Source: UBA11591 sp040220895 | Lineage (GTDB): Bacteria; Bacteroidota; Bacteroidia; Flavobacteriales_E; Vicingaceae | DNA length: 64,000 nt | Assembly: GCA_040220895.1 (NCBI GenBank) | Contig: JAVJVY010000008.1 | Span: 1-64,000, forward strand | Direction: 5' to 3' | Shown here: positions 17,464-25,698 of the stretch, piece by piece | Layout: each line of letters begins with the position of its first letter | Numbering within the stretch: the stretch's first letter is position 1 | Made by a program: the position numbers and the translations under genes | Notes under the pieces: generated by a model | What the model was told of the DNA's origin: nothing | Databases searched by the model: none | The model's input: only the letters and a program-made list of their open reading frames with translations

Positions 17464-17844
17464 TTGAAGGAGTATATTCCCCTGATTGGGAGACTTTGTC
17501 TGGCAATGGTTTTTGTATTAATGGGTTTGCAAAAGATCCTGATTTTTGAGGATACACTGACTTACATGACGGATGCATCTATTCCCTTTCCACTAATTTT
17601 ACTTGTCATGGTCATTGTGGTTGAAACCGTTGGAGGTTTGGCAATCATGATAGGAATCCGGGTTAAGGTCGTTGCTTTGGTTCTTGCCTTATACATGGTT
17701 CCGACCACATTGATTTTTCATCCAATTTGGGGCGATTCCATTCAGTTCGCTGACTTTCTGAAGAATTTTGCCATTGCCGGAGGCTTGCTCACCTTATCTT
17801 ATCACGGTGCCGGGCCAAAGAGCATCGATTCGGTTAATTTCTAA
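17464..17844 (+). CDS. DoxX-family membrane protein
   Basis: 126 residues, four predicted membrane helices. DoxX hallmarks are present: GRLCLAMVFVLMGLQKI in helix 1 and a short loop, VETVGGLAIMIGIRVKVVAL in helices 2-3, and the FLKNFAIAGGLL segment with the typical Asn in the last helix. DoxX proteins are small quinone- or redox-linked membrane proteins of poorly defined role. The start is a TTG at 17464 with no good Shine-Dalgarno, as is common here; the first in-frame ATG (17506) would remove the conserved helix-1 start. Although DoxX is a frequent partner of MNIO/bufferin operons, this copy is 43 kb from the one in this window. Confidence 0.85.
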   Translation: MKEYIPLIGRLCLAMVFVLMGLQKILIFEDTLTYMTDASIPFPLILLVMVIVVETVGGLAIMIGIRVKVVALVLALYMVPTTLIFHPIWGDSIQFADFLKNFAIAGGLLTLSYHGAGPKSIDSVNF

Positions 17845-17947
17845 AAGTACGGCCAAAATATGGTGGTTAGATTTGGAATTTGATCGATTTCCCACAGACG
17901 CCTATCTTTTTAATAACTTTACTCTGCCGCTATTAGCACATAATTCC

Positions 17948-20900
17948 GTGAATCGTTTAATTCTCACATCTGTAGTTCTTTTGCTCATGCCTTTTATGGT
18001 AGAGGGTCAATTTTATGATGGCTCGAACATGACCTTTGGCAAGAACAGAATTCAATTCGATGAATTTGAGTGGCAGTATTACCGCTTCAACGCATATGAA
18101 ACCTATTTCTATACCGGCGGAAAGGACCTTGCCATTTATGCCAGTCAAGCAGCCGAACAGCACATTCGAGAGGTAGAGGATTTTTTAAACTACTATAACC
18201 ACGATAAAATTAAATACATCATCTACAACAAATACCAACATTACAAGCAGTCTAATATTGGCATAGTTGATGAATACAGCAATTTGGGTGGTGTAAACAA
18301 GGTAATTGGGTCCAAGGTATTCATCTACTTTGAAGGAAATCATCAGAAGTTTGAAAAGGAGATTAAGGCCGGTACGGTAGAAGTTCTGCTCGGCGGATTT
18401 CTTTATGGAGGTGACTGGAGAAGTGTTTTGAGAAACAGCGACATGTACCGGATGCCAAATTGGTATTTTGACGGCCTGGTTTCCTACCTAACAGAAGAAT
18501 GGAACAGTGAGGTAAATGACGCGGTCAGTGATGCTGTGTCTAGCGGAAGTTATCGCAGAATTGGAAGGCTTGAAGGTAAACGCGCCGTCTATGCAGGTCA
18601 CAGTATTTGGAAATACATCGGAGATACCTACGGCAAATCAGTCATACCCAACATTTTATATGTGAGTAGAGTTAACAAGGACGTAGAAAGCGGCTTTTTA
18701 TATGTGCTGGGAGTAGGACTCAAGGACCTTTTGAAGGAATGGGAAGAATCGGTGAACGAGAACTACGCTTCTGATGGCCAGGAAACAGAAATGCCCAAAG
18801 AGAAGATCATGAAACGACGTACCAGAAAGTCAAGGATCTATTACGGTTTGAAAGCCGATCCAAGCGGCAAGTACATTACCTACGTGATGAATCGCAAGGG
18901 TAAGGCAAAATTGTATTTGTACGACACCGAAAGTCAGAAGAGAAAAAAAATATTCAAATCCGGCATAAAGCTGGATCGACCTCCACAGTTGCTTTACCCC
19001 CGAATGGCCTGGCACCCGACAGGGAGCATTCTCGCCTATGCACATCAGGAAAAAGGCGATGTTTTCATAAGCTTTTATGACCTTGAGACAAGAAAAACTG
19101 CCACCAGACGAATATTTCTCATGGAGGACATCCTGGACATCAATTATTCGGGGAGTGGCAAACAAATGACTTTTTCAGGTGTGTATGACGGGCAGTCAGA
19201 TATTTACTTGTACAATATTCCCGGGAATACGCAAAAGAACATCACTGAAGACCAATTTGACGATTTGAATCCTGTTTTCACCGCAGATTCAAAAGAGATC
19301 GTTTTTAGCTCGAATCGCCCGGGAACGGAAGTTGAACATGAGATCAAGGGCCTTGATTCCGCTGCGCTGAAACTCGATCTGTTCTCATATAAAATTGGCA
19401 AAGAGACAACCAATTACAAGCGAATCACAGACAGTCCTTCTTCAAATGAATTTCAGGCCGTGGCATATCGAAATGGCGACATTCTATACCTCTCTGATGA
19501 ATCTGGAAATAGAAATGTACATAAAACAAGATATGACAGCGTGATCAGCACCATCGACACGACCATTCATTACCGGTATTTTTATACCAAAGAAGAGTTG
19601 AGTGATTACAGCAGGAATGTGCTGGAAATAGCCAGTGCAGGTGAGCCCGGCGAGGAAGTTTTCCTTTATTTCCAGGATGGCCGATACCAGATCTTCGGTG
19701 GGGACCTATCAATTCCTCTCTCTGAACGAGTGCCCGAAGATAAAGTCAAGACAGAATTCGGAATTTCTGAGCCGGGGAAAGAGCAATACGAACCTATGGA
19801 TGTTGTTTATATCCGAGATCGATCTTCATTGGCAGAGATAGATATCCACGACTATCAATTTGATGATAAAAAGACCACCAGTCTTAGTTATGAGAAGGAA
19901 GTAATTGTTTTTGACCGTGTCGACGAGACCGGAAGTATTGGATCGGGAGAATTCGTTCTGCCACAGCAGCGTAATTACAACCTATCTTTTTTCAAAGATC
20001 AAAGTGTCTTGCAGTTGAACAATGCATTTCTGAATCAGCAATACCAGCCATATGGGCCACCTTATCAAAATCCGGGTCTGGGCGGTATGCTGATACTTGG
20101 TATCAGCGATCTTTTCGAGGATCATAAAATATACGGCGGTGTGCGATTAGGCACCGAATCAAGTGAGTACATGATTAGTTATCAAAACCTAAAGAAGCGA
20201 TTGGACAAAGAATTTTATGGTGGCATTTTGAATTATCAGACCGAGGCCAATCAGATTCAGTACAGAAACAGAATGACCAAAGCAGCCGTGCTTTTAAAAT
20301 ATCCATTTACTGAAGTGAGTAGCCTTCATTTTTCAGTCATGGGTCGAAGGGATAAGGCCGTTCCACAGGCACGGGATCAGCGAGGTTTGACGGCCGACAT
20401 CAATGAAGACTATTGGGCAACCTTTAAAATGGCCTATGTGTATGACAACACCAGAGATAAAGGAATAAACATTAAGAATGGCACACGTTACAAGTTTTTT
20501 GGTGAGGTGTACAAGCAATTAACCAATGAGGCCATCAACATGAATGTTGTAGGAATGGACATCAGGCACTACCAAAAGATCCACAGAGAGGCCATCTTTT
20601 TTACCCGACTGGCCTCGGGAACTTCTTTTGGTGATGGAAAGCTGGTCTATTACCTGGGTGGAATTGACAACTGGATGTCCACCAACCGTTTTAGTTTCGA
20701 TCAGTCCATTGACGCAGAAGGACAGAATTACCGTTTTCAGGCAATTGGCACCAACATGAGGGGTTTCAGGCAAAACATTAGGAATGGAAATTCTTTTGCA
20801 GTCCTGAACAATGAAATTCGCTGGCCCGTGGTCAAGTATTTTTTCAGTCGGCCGCTTAAATCTTCCTTTTTAAATAATTTTCAAGTGATTGGATTTGGTG

Positions 20901-21148
20901 ATGTTGGTACCGCATGGACTGGACCCGATCCTTTGAGTGAGGACAATGACCAGATCAAGGATGAAGTGGAACAGGGGCCTATTTTCGTAGTGCTTAAAAA
21001 GAGTAACGAACCCATTGTTGGAGGATACGGATTTGGTCTGCGCTCTACCGTTTTGGGCTACTTTGTTCGTCTTGACTGGGCATGGGGAGTAGAGAATGGG
21101 TTGGTTAAGGACCGTATTTTTTACTTCTCCCTGTCGATGGATCTCTAA
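17948..21148 (+). CDS. Secreted peptidase-MA-like / TolB-like propeller / outer-membrane barrel fusion protein
   Basis: About 1066 residues from a GTG at 17948, which gives a normal signal peptide (VNRLILTSVVLLLMPFMVEG|QF). Reading from the ATG at 17768 instead would bury the signal and overlap DoxX by 77 bases. Layout: residues about 25-270 resemble the gluzincin-like peptidase MA domain (PNWYFDGLVSYLTEEW). About 300-560 hold TolB/PD40-like propeller blades (for example YVMNRKGKAKLYLYD, NPVFTADSKEIVFSSNRPG). About 730-1066 form a beta-barrel of the surface-antigen type ending FYFSLSMDL. The HExxH zinc motif expected in the first domain is not present (VEVLLGG in its place), so that domain may be non-catalytic. 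It is probably anchored in the outer membrane. Bacteroidota homologues are often labelled TolB; substrate unknown. Confidence 0.75.
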   Translation: MNRLILTSVVLLLMPFMVEGQFYDGSNMTFGKNRIQFDEFEWQYYRFNAYETYFYTGGKDLAIYASQAAEQHIREVEDFLNYYNHDKIKYIIYNKYQHYKQSNIGIVDEYSNLGGVNKVIGSKVFIYFEGNHQKFEKEIKAGTVEVLLGGFLYGGDWRSVLRNSDMYRMPNWYFDGLVSYLTEEWNSEVNDAVSDAVSSGSYRRIGRLEGKRAVYAGHSIWKYIGDTYGKSVIPNILYVSRVNKDVESGFLYVLGVGLKDLLKEWEESVNENYASDGQETEMPKEKIMKRRTRKSRIYYGLKADPSGKYITYVMNRKGKAKLYLYDTESQKRKKIFKSGIKLDRPPQLLYPRMAWHPTGSILAYAHQEKGDVFISFYDLETRKTATRRIFLMEDILDINYSGSGKQMTFSGVYDGQSDIYLYNIPGNTQKNITEDQFDDLNPVFTADSKEIVFSSNRPGTEVEHEIKGLDSAALKLDLFSYKIGKETTNYKRITDSPSSNEFQAVAYRNGDILYLSDESGNRNVHKTRYDSVISTIDTTIHYRYFYTKEELSDYSRNVLEIASAGEPGEEVFLYFQDGRYQIFGGDLSIPLSERVPEDKVKTEFGISEPGKEQYEPMDVVYIRDRSSLAEIDIHDYQFDDKKTTSLSYEKEVIVFDRVDETGSIGSGEFVLPQQRNYNLSFFKDQSVLQLNNAFLNQQYQPYGPPYQNPGLGGMLILGISDLFEDHKIYGGVRLGTESSEYMISYQNLKKRLDKEFYGGILNYQTEANQIQYRNRMTKAAVLLKYPFTEVSSLHFSVMGRRDKAVPQARDQRGLTADINEDYWATFKMAYVYDNTRDKGINIKNGTRYKFFGEVYKQLTNEAINMNVVGMDIRHYQKIHREAIFFTRLASGTSFGDGKLVYYLGGIDNWMSTNRFSFDQSIDAEGQNYRFQAIGTNMRGFRQNIRNGNSFAVLNNEIRWPVVKYFFSRPLKSSFLNNFQVIGFGDVGTAWTGPDPLSEDNDQIKDEVEQGPIFVVLKKSNEPIVGGYGFGLRSTVLGYFVRLDWAWGVENGLVKDRIFYFSLSMDL

Positions 21149-21197
21149 AAATGAGCGCATTTGAGATGGTCGCGTGGTCATAATTCTAATTCTCTTT

Positions 21198-21205
21198 TAT
21201 CTTTG
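21198..21205 (+). promoter_or_regulatory. Promoter -7 element for the TauE/SafE gene (TATCTTTG)
   Basis: A perfect TAnnTTTG element ending nine bases before the ATG at 21215, which implies a leader of only a few bases. Confidence 0.5.
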
Positions 21206-21214
21206 ATAATAAGC

Positions 21215-21580
21215 ATGCTCAATATCCTCATTTTGGTCCTTATTGGAATCACTGCCGGAGTTCTCAGCGGAATGTTCGGCGTAGGTGGGGGCATCATCAT
21301 TGTACCTGCTCTGGTATTTTTCATTGGCATGACCCAACATGAAGCACAGGGAACAAGTTTGGGACTTATGCTGCTTCCAATCGGTATTCTGGCTGCAATG
21401 AATTATTTCAAAAGCGGTAATCTAGACATACGGGCAGGTCTCATAATAGCTTTTGCATTTATCGTAGGTGGTTATTTCGGCTCAAAAATTGCCCTTGGAA
21501 TAGAGCAAACCACCTTGAAAAGAATTTTCGGCGTCTTTATGCTGGCAGTGTCCATTAAGCTGATTTTTTTCTCCAAATGA
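21215..21580 (+). CDS. Half-size TauE/SafE-family (TSUP) membrane transporter
   Basis: 121 residues from the ATG at 21215, which lies just after a promoter element; an in-frame TTG at 21161 would precede it. Four membrane helices are evident. The N-terminal TSUP signature is clear: ITAGVLSGMFGVGGGIIIVPAL, then HEAQGTSLGLMLLPIG, and a second-half FIVGGYFGSKIAL. Full-length TSUP proteins have about 250 residues built from two such halves, so this one must dimerise to form a carrier. Family members export sulfite, sulfoacetate or related anions; the substrate here is unknown. It overlaps the M20 peptidase gene by four bases. Confidence 0.82.
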   Translation: MLNILILVLIGITAGVLSGMFGVGGGIIIVPALVFFIGMTQHEAQGTSLGLMLLPIGILAAMNYFKSGNLDIRAGLIIAFAFIVGGYFGSKIALGIEQTTLKRIFGVFMLAVSIKLIFFSK

Positions 21581-22764
21581 CCATTTCACAGCAGCAGATT
21601 AGCGAATCTGTCAAAAAATACGGCCAAGAACTCTTGAGCATTCGAAGGCACCTCCATCAGCATCCCGAGCTGTCTTTTGTGGAATACAAGACGTCGGCAT
21701 ATATTGCTTCCCAGCTCAAAGAATGGGGCATAGCTTACAAACAGGTTGCGGATACCGGTTTAATAGCAGAAATCAGAGGAAGGAATCCTCAAAAAAGACT
21801 CATCGTCTTAAGGGGTGACATCGACGCCTTGCCTATACAGGAGCAGACCGGCTTACCGTTTGCATCGATCAATGAGGGAGTGATGCATGCCTGTGGACAC
21901 GATGTCCATACGTCCTGTGTATTGGGCAGTGGCAGAATACTCAACGAATTAAAAGATCAATTCGAGGGCACAGTCAAACTTCTCTTTCAGCCGGGAGAGG
22001 AAGTGCTTCCGGGAGGAGCGACGAAGATCATTGCTTCCGGAGTATTAAACGACCCAAAGCCTGATGCAATAATTGGGCAACACGTATACGCCGAACTCGA
22101 AGCAGGTAAGTTAGGATTTCGACCAGGCATGTACATGGCCAGTGGGGATGAAATTCATGTAAAGCTTCGCGGACCGGGTGGACATGCGGCCATGCCAGAT
22201 AGAACAGTAGATATTTTGAATGTGGCTTCCCGGTTCATACTTGGAATGCAGGAGGAAGTTTATCAAAATGTCCCTGAAAAAATACCCACCGTCCTCACCT
22301 TCGGCAAGATTGAGGGGAAAGGGGCTACCAATGTCATACCCAAAGAAGTGACAATTGCCGGAACATTCAGAACCATGAACGAGGATTGGCGAGATGAAGC
22401 CCATGGCAGAATGAAAAGCTTCTCAGAGAAACTTGCCTTGGAGAGCAAGGCAGTGATTGAACTTGATATTAGAAAGGGCTATCCTTGCTTGGTGAATGAT
22501 GAAAATCTCACCGCAATGTTAAAAAGCTTGGCCCAGAAGAATTTAACTACTGAAAATGTAGTTGACCTTGACATTCGGATGACTGCCGAAGATTTTAGCT
22601 ATTACAGCCAGCATTTTAAGGCATGTTTTTACCGATTGGGCATCCGCACACCTGGAAAAGAGGTCACTAATTTACATTCACCCGATTTTGTCGTAGATGA
22701 ATCGGCGCTTGAAACAGGTGTGAATTTTATGGTTTGTGCCGCTTTGCATTACCTTGAAATATAA
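21577..22764 (+). CDS. M20-family metallopeptidase / amidohydrolase (HipO-like)
   Basis: 395 residues, the usual length of IAL/aminoacylase-type M20D enzymes that hydrolyse N-acyl or amide bonds of amino acids. The two-metal site is complete: RGDIDALPIQE, MHACGHDVHT, QPGEEVLPGGA with the catalytic Glu, GQHVYAEL, and the C-terminal LHSPDFVVDESAL His. The dimerisation lid around residues 190-310 carries GPGGHAAMPD. Cytoplasmic, with no signal peptide. Translation is probably coupled to the TauE-type transporter by the ATGA overlap at 21577-21580, so the two may process or export a common metabolite. Confidence 0.92.
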   Translation: MTISQQQISESVKKYGQELLSIRRHLHQHPELSFVEYKTSAYIASQLKEWGIAYKQVADTGLIAEIRGRNPQKRLIVLRGDIDALPIQEQTGLPFASINEGVMHACGHDVHTSCVLGSGRILNELKDQFEGTVKLLFQPGEEVLPGGATKIIASGVLNDPKPDAIIGQHVYAELEAGKLGFRPGMYMASGDEIHVKLRGPGGHAAMPDRTVDILNVASRFILGMQEEVYQNVPEKIPTVLTFGKIEGKGATNVIPKEVTIAGTFRTMNEDWRDEAHGRMKSFSEKLALESKAVIELDIRKGYPCLVNDENLTAMLKSLAQKNLTTENVVDLDIRMTAEDFSYYSQHFKACFYRLGIRTPGKEVTNLHSPDFVVDESALETGVNFMVCAALHYLEI

Positions 22765-22765
22765 A

Positions 22766-23410
22766 ATGATCGGAGTACTAAAGAGATTACGTGTCTTTTG
22801 GACAAAGTTTATTCCGTTCAAATCTTCGGCTGATTATTGGGACAAACGTTACCGATTTGGAGGGACATCGGGTCAGGGTTCGTACGATCTCAATGCCGAA
22901 TTCAAAGCAACAGAGCTCAATAAATTTATTCGTGAACACGGTATTGGCAGTGTCATTGAATTTGGATGCGGTGACGGCAACCAGCTCAAAATGATTGTTG
23001 TGGACAATTATCTTGGCCTTGATGTCAGCCCGACAGCAGTCAATATGTGTAAAGAAAAGTTTGACAATGACAAAACAAAAAAATTCTTGTCAATCAGCGA
23101 GTACAGCGGTCAGCAGGCTGAACTATCTTTGTCGCTGGACGTAATTTTTCACTTGGTCGAAGATGAGGTTTTTGAGAACTACATGAAGATGCTTTTCGTT
23201 GCTGGAAAAAGGTTCACCATCGTTTATTCATCAAATTCCTCGAAAGTCAACTATGTAGATCGCTCTCACGTTAAACATCGAAAATTCACTGACTGGGTTC
23301 AAGAAAATGTAAGTGAATTCCGTCTTTTAAAGGAAATCCCAACCACCATCAAAGGAAAGGAAGGAAGCAAGACGGCCTTGAAAAGCTTTTTTATTTATCA
23401 GAGAATTTAA
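22766..23410 (+). CDS. Class I SAM-dependent methyltransferase
   Basis: 214 residues from the ATG at 22766, one base after the M20 stop; an earlier in-frame ATG at 22736 lies inside the M20 gene. The Rossmann AdoMet motif is SVIEFGCGDGNQLK, followed by an acidic-strand motif LGLDVSPTAVNMC and LSLDVIFHLVEDEVFENYM as motif III-like. The entry segment SADYWDKRYRFGGTSGQGSYD is typical of small-molecule methyltransferases found near glycan or lipid genes. The C-terminal half (KHRKFTDWVQENVSEFRL) is less conserved. Substrate unknown. Confidence 0.82.
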   Translation: MIGVLKRLRVFWTKFIPFKSSADYWDKRYRFGGTSGQGSYDLNAEFKATELNKFIREHGIGSVIEFGCGDGNQLKMIVVDNYLGLDVSPTAVNMCKEKFDNDKTKKFLSISEYSGQQAELSLSLDVIFHLVEDEVFENYMKMLFVAGKRFTIVYSSNSSKVNYVDRSHVKHRKFTDWVQENVSEFRLLKEIPTTIKGKEGSKTALKSFFIYQRI

Positions 23411-23415
23411 GATTA

Positions 23416-25620
23416 TCAATTACCCATTTCGCTGATGAATTTGACGCGCATCAAGCGAAGCTCTTCCTCTGAATATGCATCCTCAAATTCACCGAGCATT
23501 TCTTCAATGCTATCTGATTCCATTTCGCGCATGAATTCGAATATTTCGGCCTGATATTCTTCATCAAGTAATTCGTTCAAAATATAATCCACGTTTACCT
23601 TCGTGCCACTGGAAACAATGCTCTCTATCTCATTTAAAATATCATTGACCTCCTTGCCTTTAGACTTGGCGATGTCTTCAATGGGCATTTTTTGATCGAG
23701 TTTGGTGATCACAAAAACCTTCAATCCTGATTTGTTGACCATGGATTTGACAACCATGTCAACGGGCCGATCTATGTTATTTTCTTCTACGTACTTTTTA
23801 ATCAAGTTTAAAAATGATTTACCAAACTTTTGCGCCTTCCCCTGTCCAACACCGGCGATGTTGGTCAGCTCTTCCATATTGATTGGATACCTGGTAGACA
23901 TATCTTCCAATGAAGGTTCCTGAAAGATGACATAAGGAGGTAAGTTCAACTCCTTAGCCACTTTTTTGTTAAGATCCTTAAGTATTCCGAATAGAACTTC
24001 GTCAGCAGCACCTCCACCTGATTTCTGTCTCAATGCAATGTCTGCGTCATCTGATACTTTGTAGCGATGCGCTTTGACGAGCATGAATGGCTGAGGGTTT
24101 TTAATAAATTCCCTGCCAATGTCACTGATCTTGAGTACACCATAGTTTTCAATTTCCTTCACAACCAGGCCGTTTATAATGCACTGACGAATAACGGCTT
24201 CCCAGTATTTATTGTCTTTATCCTCGCCCTTCCCTTTGCCAAATAATGGGTGGTCTAAGTGCTTAAAGGTTTTTACGTCGGCTGTTTCATTTCCAGCAAG
24301 AAACTGCGATATATACTTGGCTCGAAAAATTTCCTTGAGCTGACTTACAGCATTAAGTAATAATTTCACATCTTCCTGGCCGTCAAATTTTTCTTTTGGG
24401 TGAAGGCAATTGTCACAATTGCCGCAGTTGTCAATTTCATAGATCTCACCGAAATAATGAAGTAATTGCTTCCTTCTGCAGACAGCTGTCTCTGCATAAG
24501 ATACAGTTTCAAATATTAACTGCTTACCTATTTCTTGTTCCGATACCGGTTTATTATTCAGGAATTTTTCTAATTTTTCAATGTCTTTGTAGCTGTAAAA
24601 AGCAAGGCACCTTCCTTCACCACCGTCCCGCCCTGCGCGGCCCGTTTCCTGATAATAACCCTCCAGGCTTTTAGGAATATCATGGTGTATGACAAATCTT
24701 ACGTCTGGCTTATCAATTCCCATTCCGAATGCAATAGTGGCCACAATAACATCGGCATCTTCCATTAAGAACATGTCCTGGTGCCTGGATCGCGTGGATG
24801 CGTCCATTCCTGCATGGTAAGCCAAGGCGTTTATTCCGTTAATCTGAAGTGTTTCCGCTAATTCCTCGACTTTTTTACGGCTCAAACAGTAGACAATTCC
24901 AGACTTTCCCTGATGTTTTCTGATGAATTTAATGATCTGTGTATTTACGTCATTCTTTGGTCGCACCTCGTAATAAAGATTGGCCCTGTTGAATGAAGCT
25001 TTCGAGACCTTGGCCTGCTGCATGCCCAGGTTCTTTTGAATATCCTGCTGAACTTTGGGTGTTGCGGTAGCTGTTAAGGCTATGATCGGTACCCGGTCAA
25101 TGGCCTCAATAATGTCTCGCAACCTGCGGTATTCCGGTCTGAAATCATGCCCCCATTCAGAAATGCAATGGGCCTCGTCTATGGCAAAGAAAGAGATCTT
25201 AATTTGTTTGAAAAAGTCAATGTTTTCTTGCTTGGTAAGTGATTCGGGCGCAACATAAAGCAGTTTTGTTTTTCTACTGACAATGTCTTCCCTCACTTTG
25301 GTAATTTCTGTTTTGGTTAAGGAGGAATTTAGAAAATGGGCGATGCCGTCGTGTTCCGAAAAGCCGCGAATGGCATCCACCTGGTTCTTCATCAGGGCAA
25401 TCAATGGGGAAATGATGATGGCCGTTCCCTCACACATAACCGCAGGCAATTGATAGCACAGGGACTTACCCCCCCCGGTGGGCATTATGACAAAAACGTC
25501 TTTACCACTGAGCAAAGACTTGATGATGTCTTCCTGTTCCCCCTTGAATTTATTGAAACCAAAAAACTTCTTGAGGTAGTCCACGGGCGATTCCGCGACA
25601 CTGACGTGAATATTGCTCAC
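23416..25620 (-). CDS. recQ: ATP-dependent DNA helicase RecQ
   Basis: 734 residues, larger than E. coli RecQ (about 610) because of a C-terminal extension. The SF2 core has Walker A MPTGGGKSLCYQ, the DEAH box FAIDEAHCISEWGHDFRPEY (aromatic-rich RecQ loop) and motif VI YYQETGRAGRDG. The RecQ zinc site is complete (CRRKQ then CGNCDNC), followed by a winged-helix RQC domain, an HRDC-like segment (near 530-610) and an acidic tail with EEML and EYQAEIFEFM. It unwinds forks and recombination intermediates. The start codon is GTG at 25620. It is a single-gene unit, convergent with the methyltransferase gene (5-base gap). Confidence 0.96.
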   Translation of the reverse strand: MSNIHVSVAESPVDYLKKFFGFNKFKGEQEDIIKSLLSGKDVFVIMPTGGGKSLCYQLPAVMCEGTAIIISPLIALMKNQVDAIRGFSEHDGIAHFLNSSLTKTEITKVREDIVSRKTKLLYVAPESLTKQENIDFFKQIKISFFAIDEAHCISEWGHDFRPEYRRLRDIIEAIDRVPIIALTATATPKVQQDIQKNLGMQQAKVSKASFNRANLYYEVRPKNDVNTQIIKFIRKHQGKSGIVYCLSRKKVEELAETLQINGINALAYHAGMDASTRSRHQDMFLMEDADVIVATIAFGMGIDKPDVRFVIHHDIPKSLEGYYQETGRAGRDGGEGRCLAFYSYKDIEKLEKFLNNKPVSEQEIGKQLIFETVSYAETAVCRRKQLLHYFGEIYEIDNCGNCDNCLHPKEKFDGQEDVKLLLNAVSQLKEIFRAKYISQFLAGNETADVKTFKHLDHPLFGKGKGEDKDNKYWEAVIRQCIINGLVVKEIENYGVLKISDIGREFIKNPQPFMLVKAHRYKVSDDADIALRQKSGGGAADEVLFGILKDLNKKVAKELNLPPYVIFQEPSLEDMSTRYPINMEELTNIAGVGQGKAQKFGKSFLNLIKKYVEENNIDRPVDMVVKSMVNKSGLKVFVITKLDQKMPIEDIAKSKGKEVNDILNEIESIVSSGTKVNVDYILNELLDEEYQAEIFEFMREMESDSIEEMLGEFEDAYSEEELRLMRVKFISEMGN

Positions 25621-25698
25621 TTGAAAACCTTTAGATCTTGACTACAAGATACAATAAAGGATGCAAATAATTAACACCAAAGTAACATTTATAAGCCC

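Noticed and set aside
17464..17844. DoxX gene as the missing fourth member of the metallophore operon
   Set aside because: It is 43 kb away in another transcription unit; DoxX proteins are common and a link cannot be claimed.
17768..17947. Longer start for the propeller/barrel protein
   Set aside because: It overlaps the DoxX gene and puts 60 residues before a normal signal peptide; the GTG at 17948 fits better.
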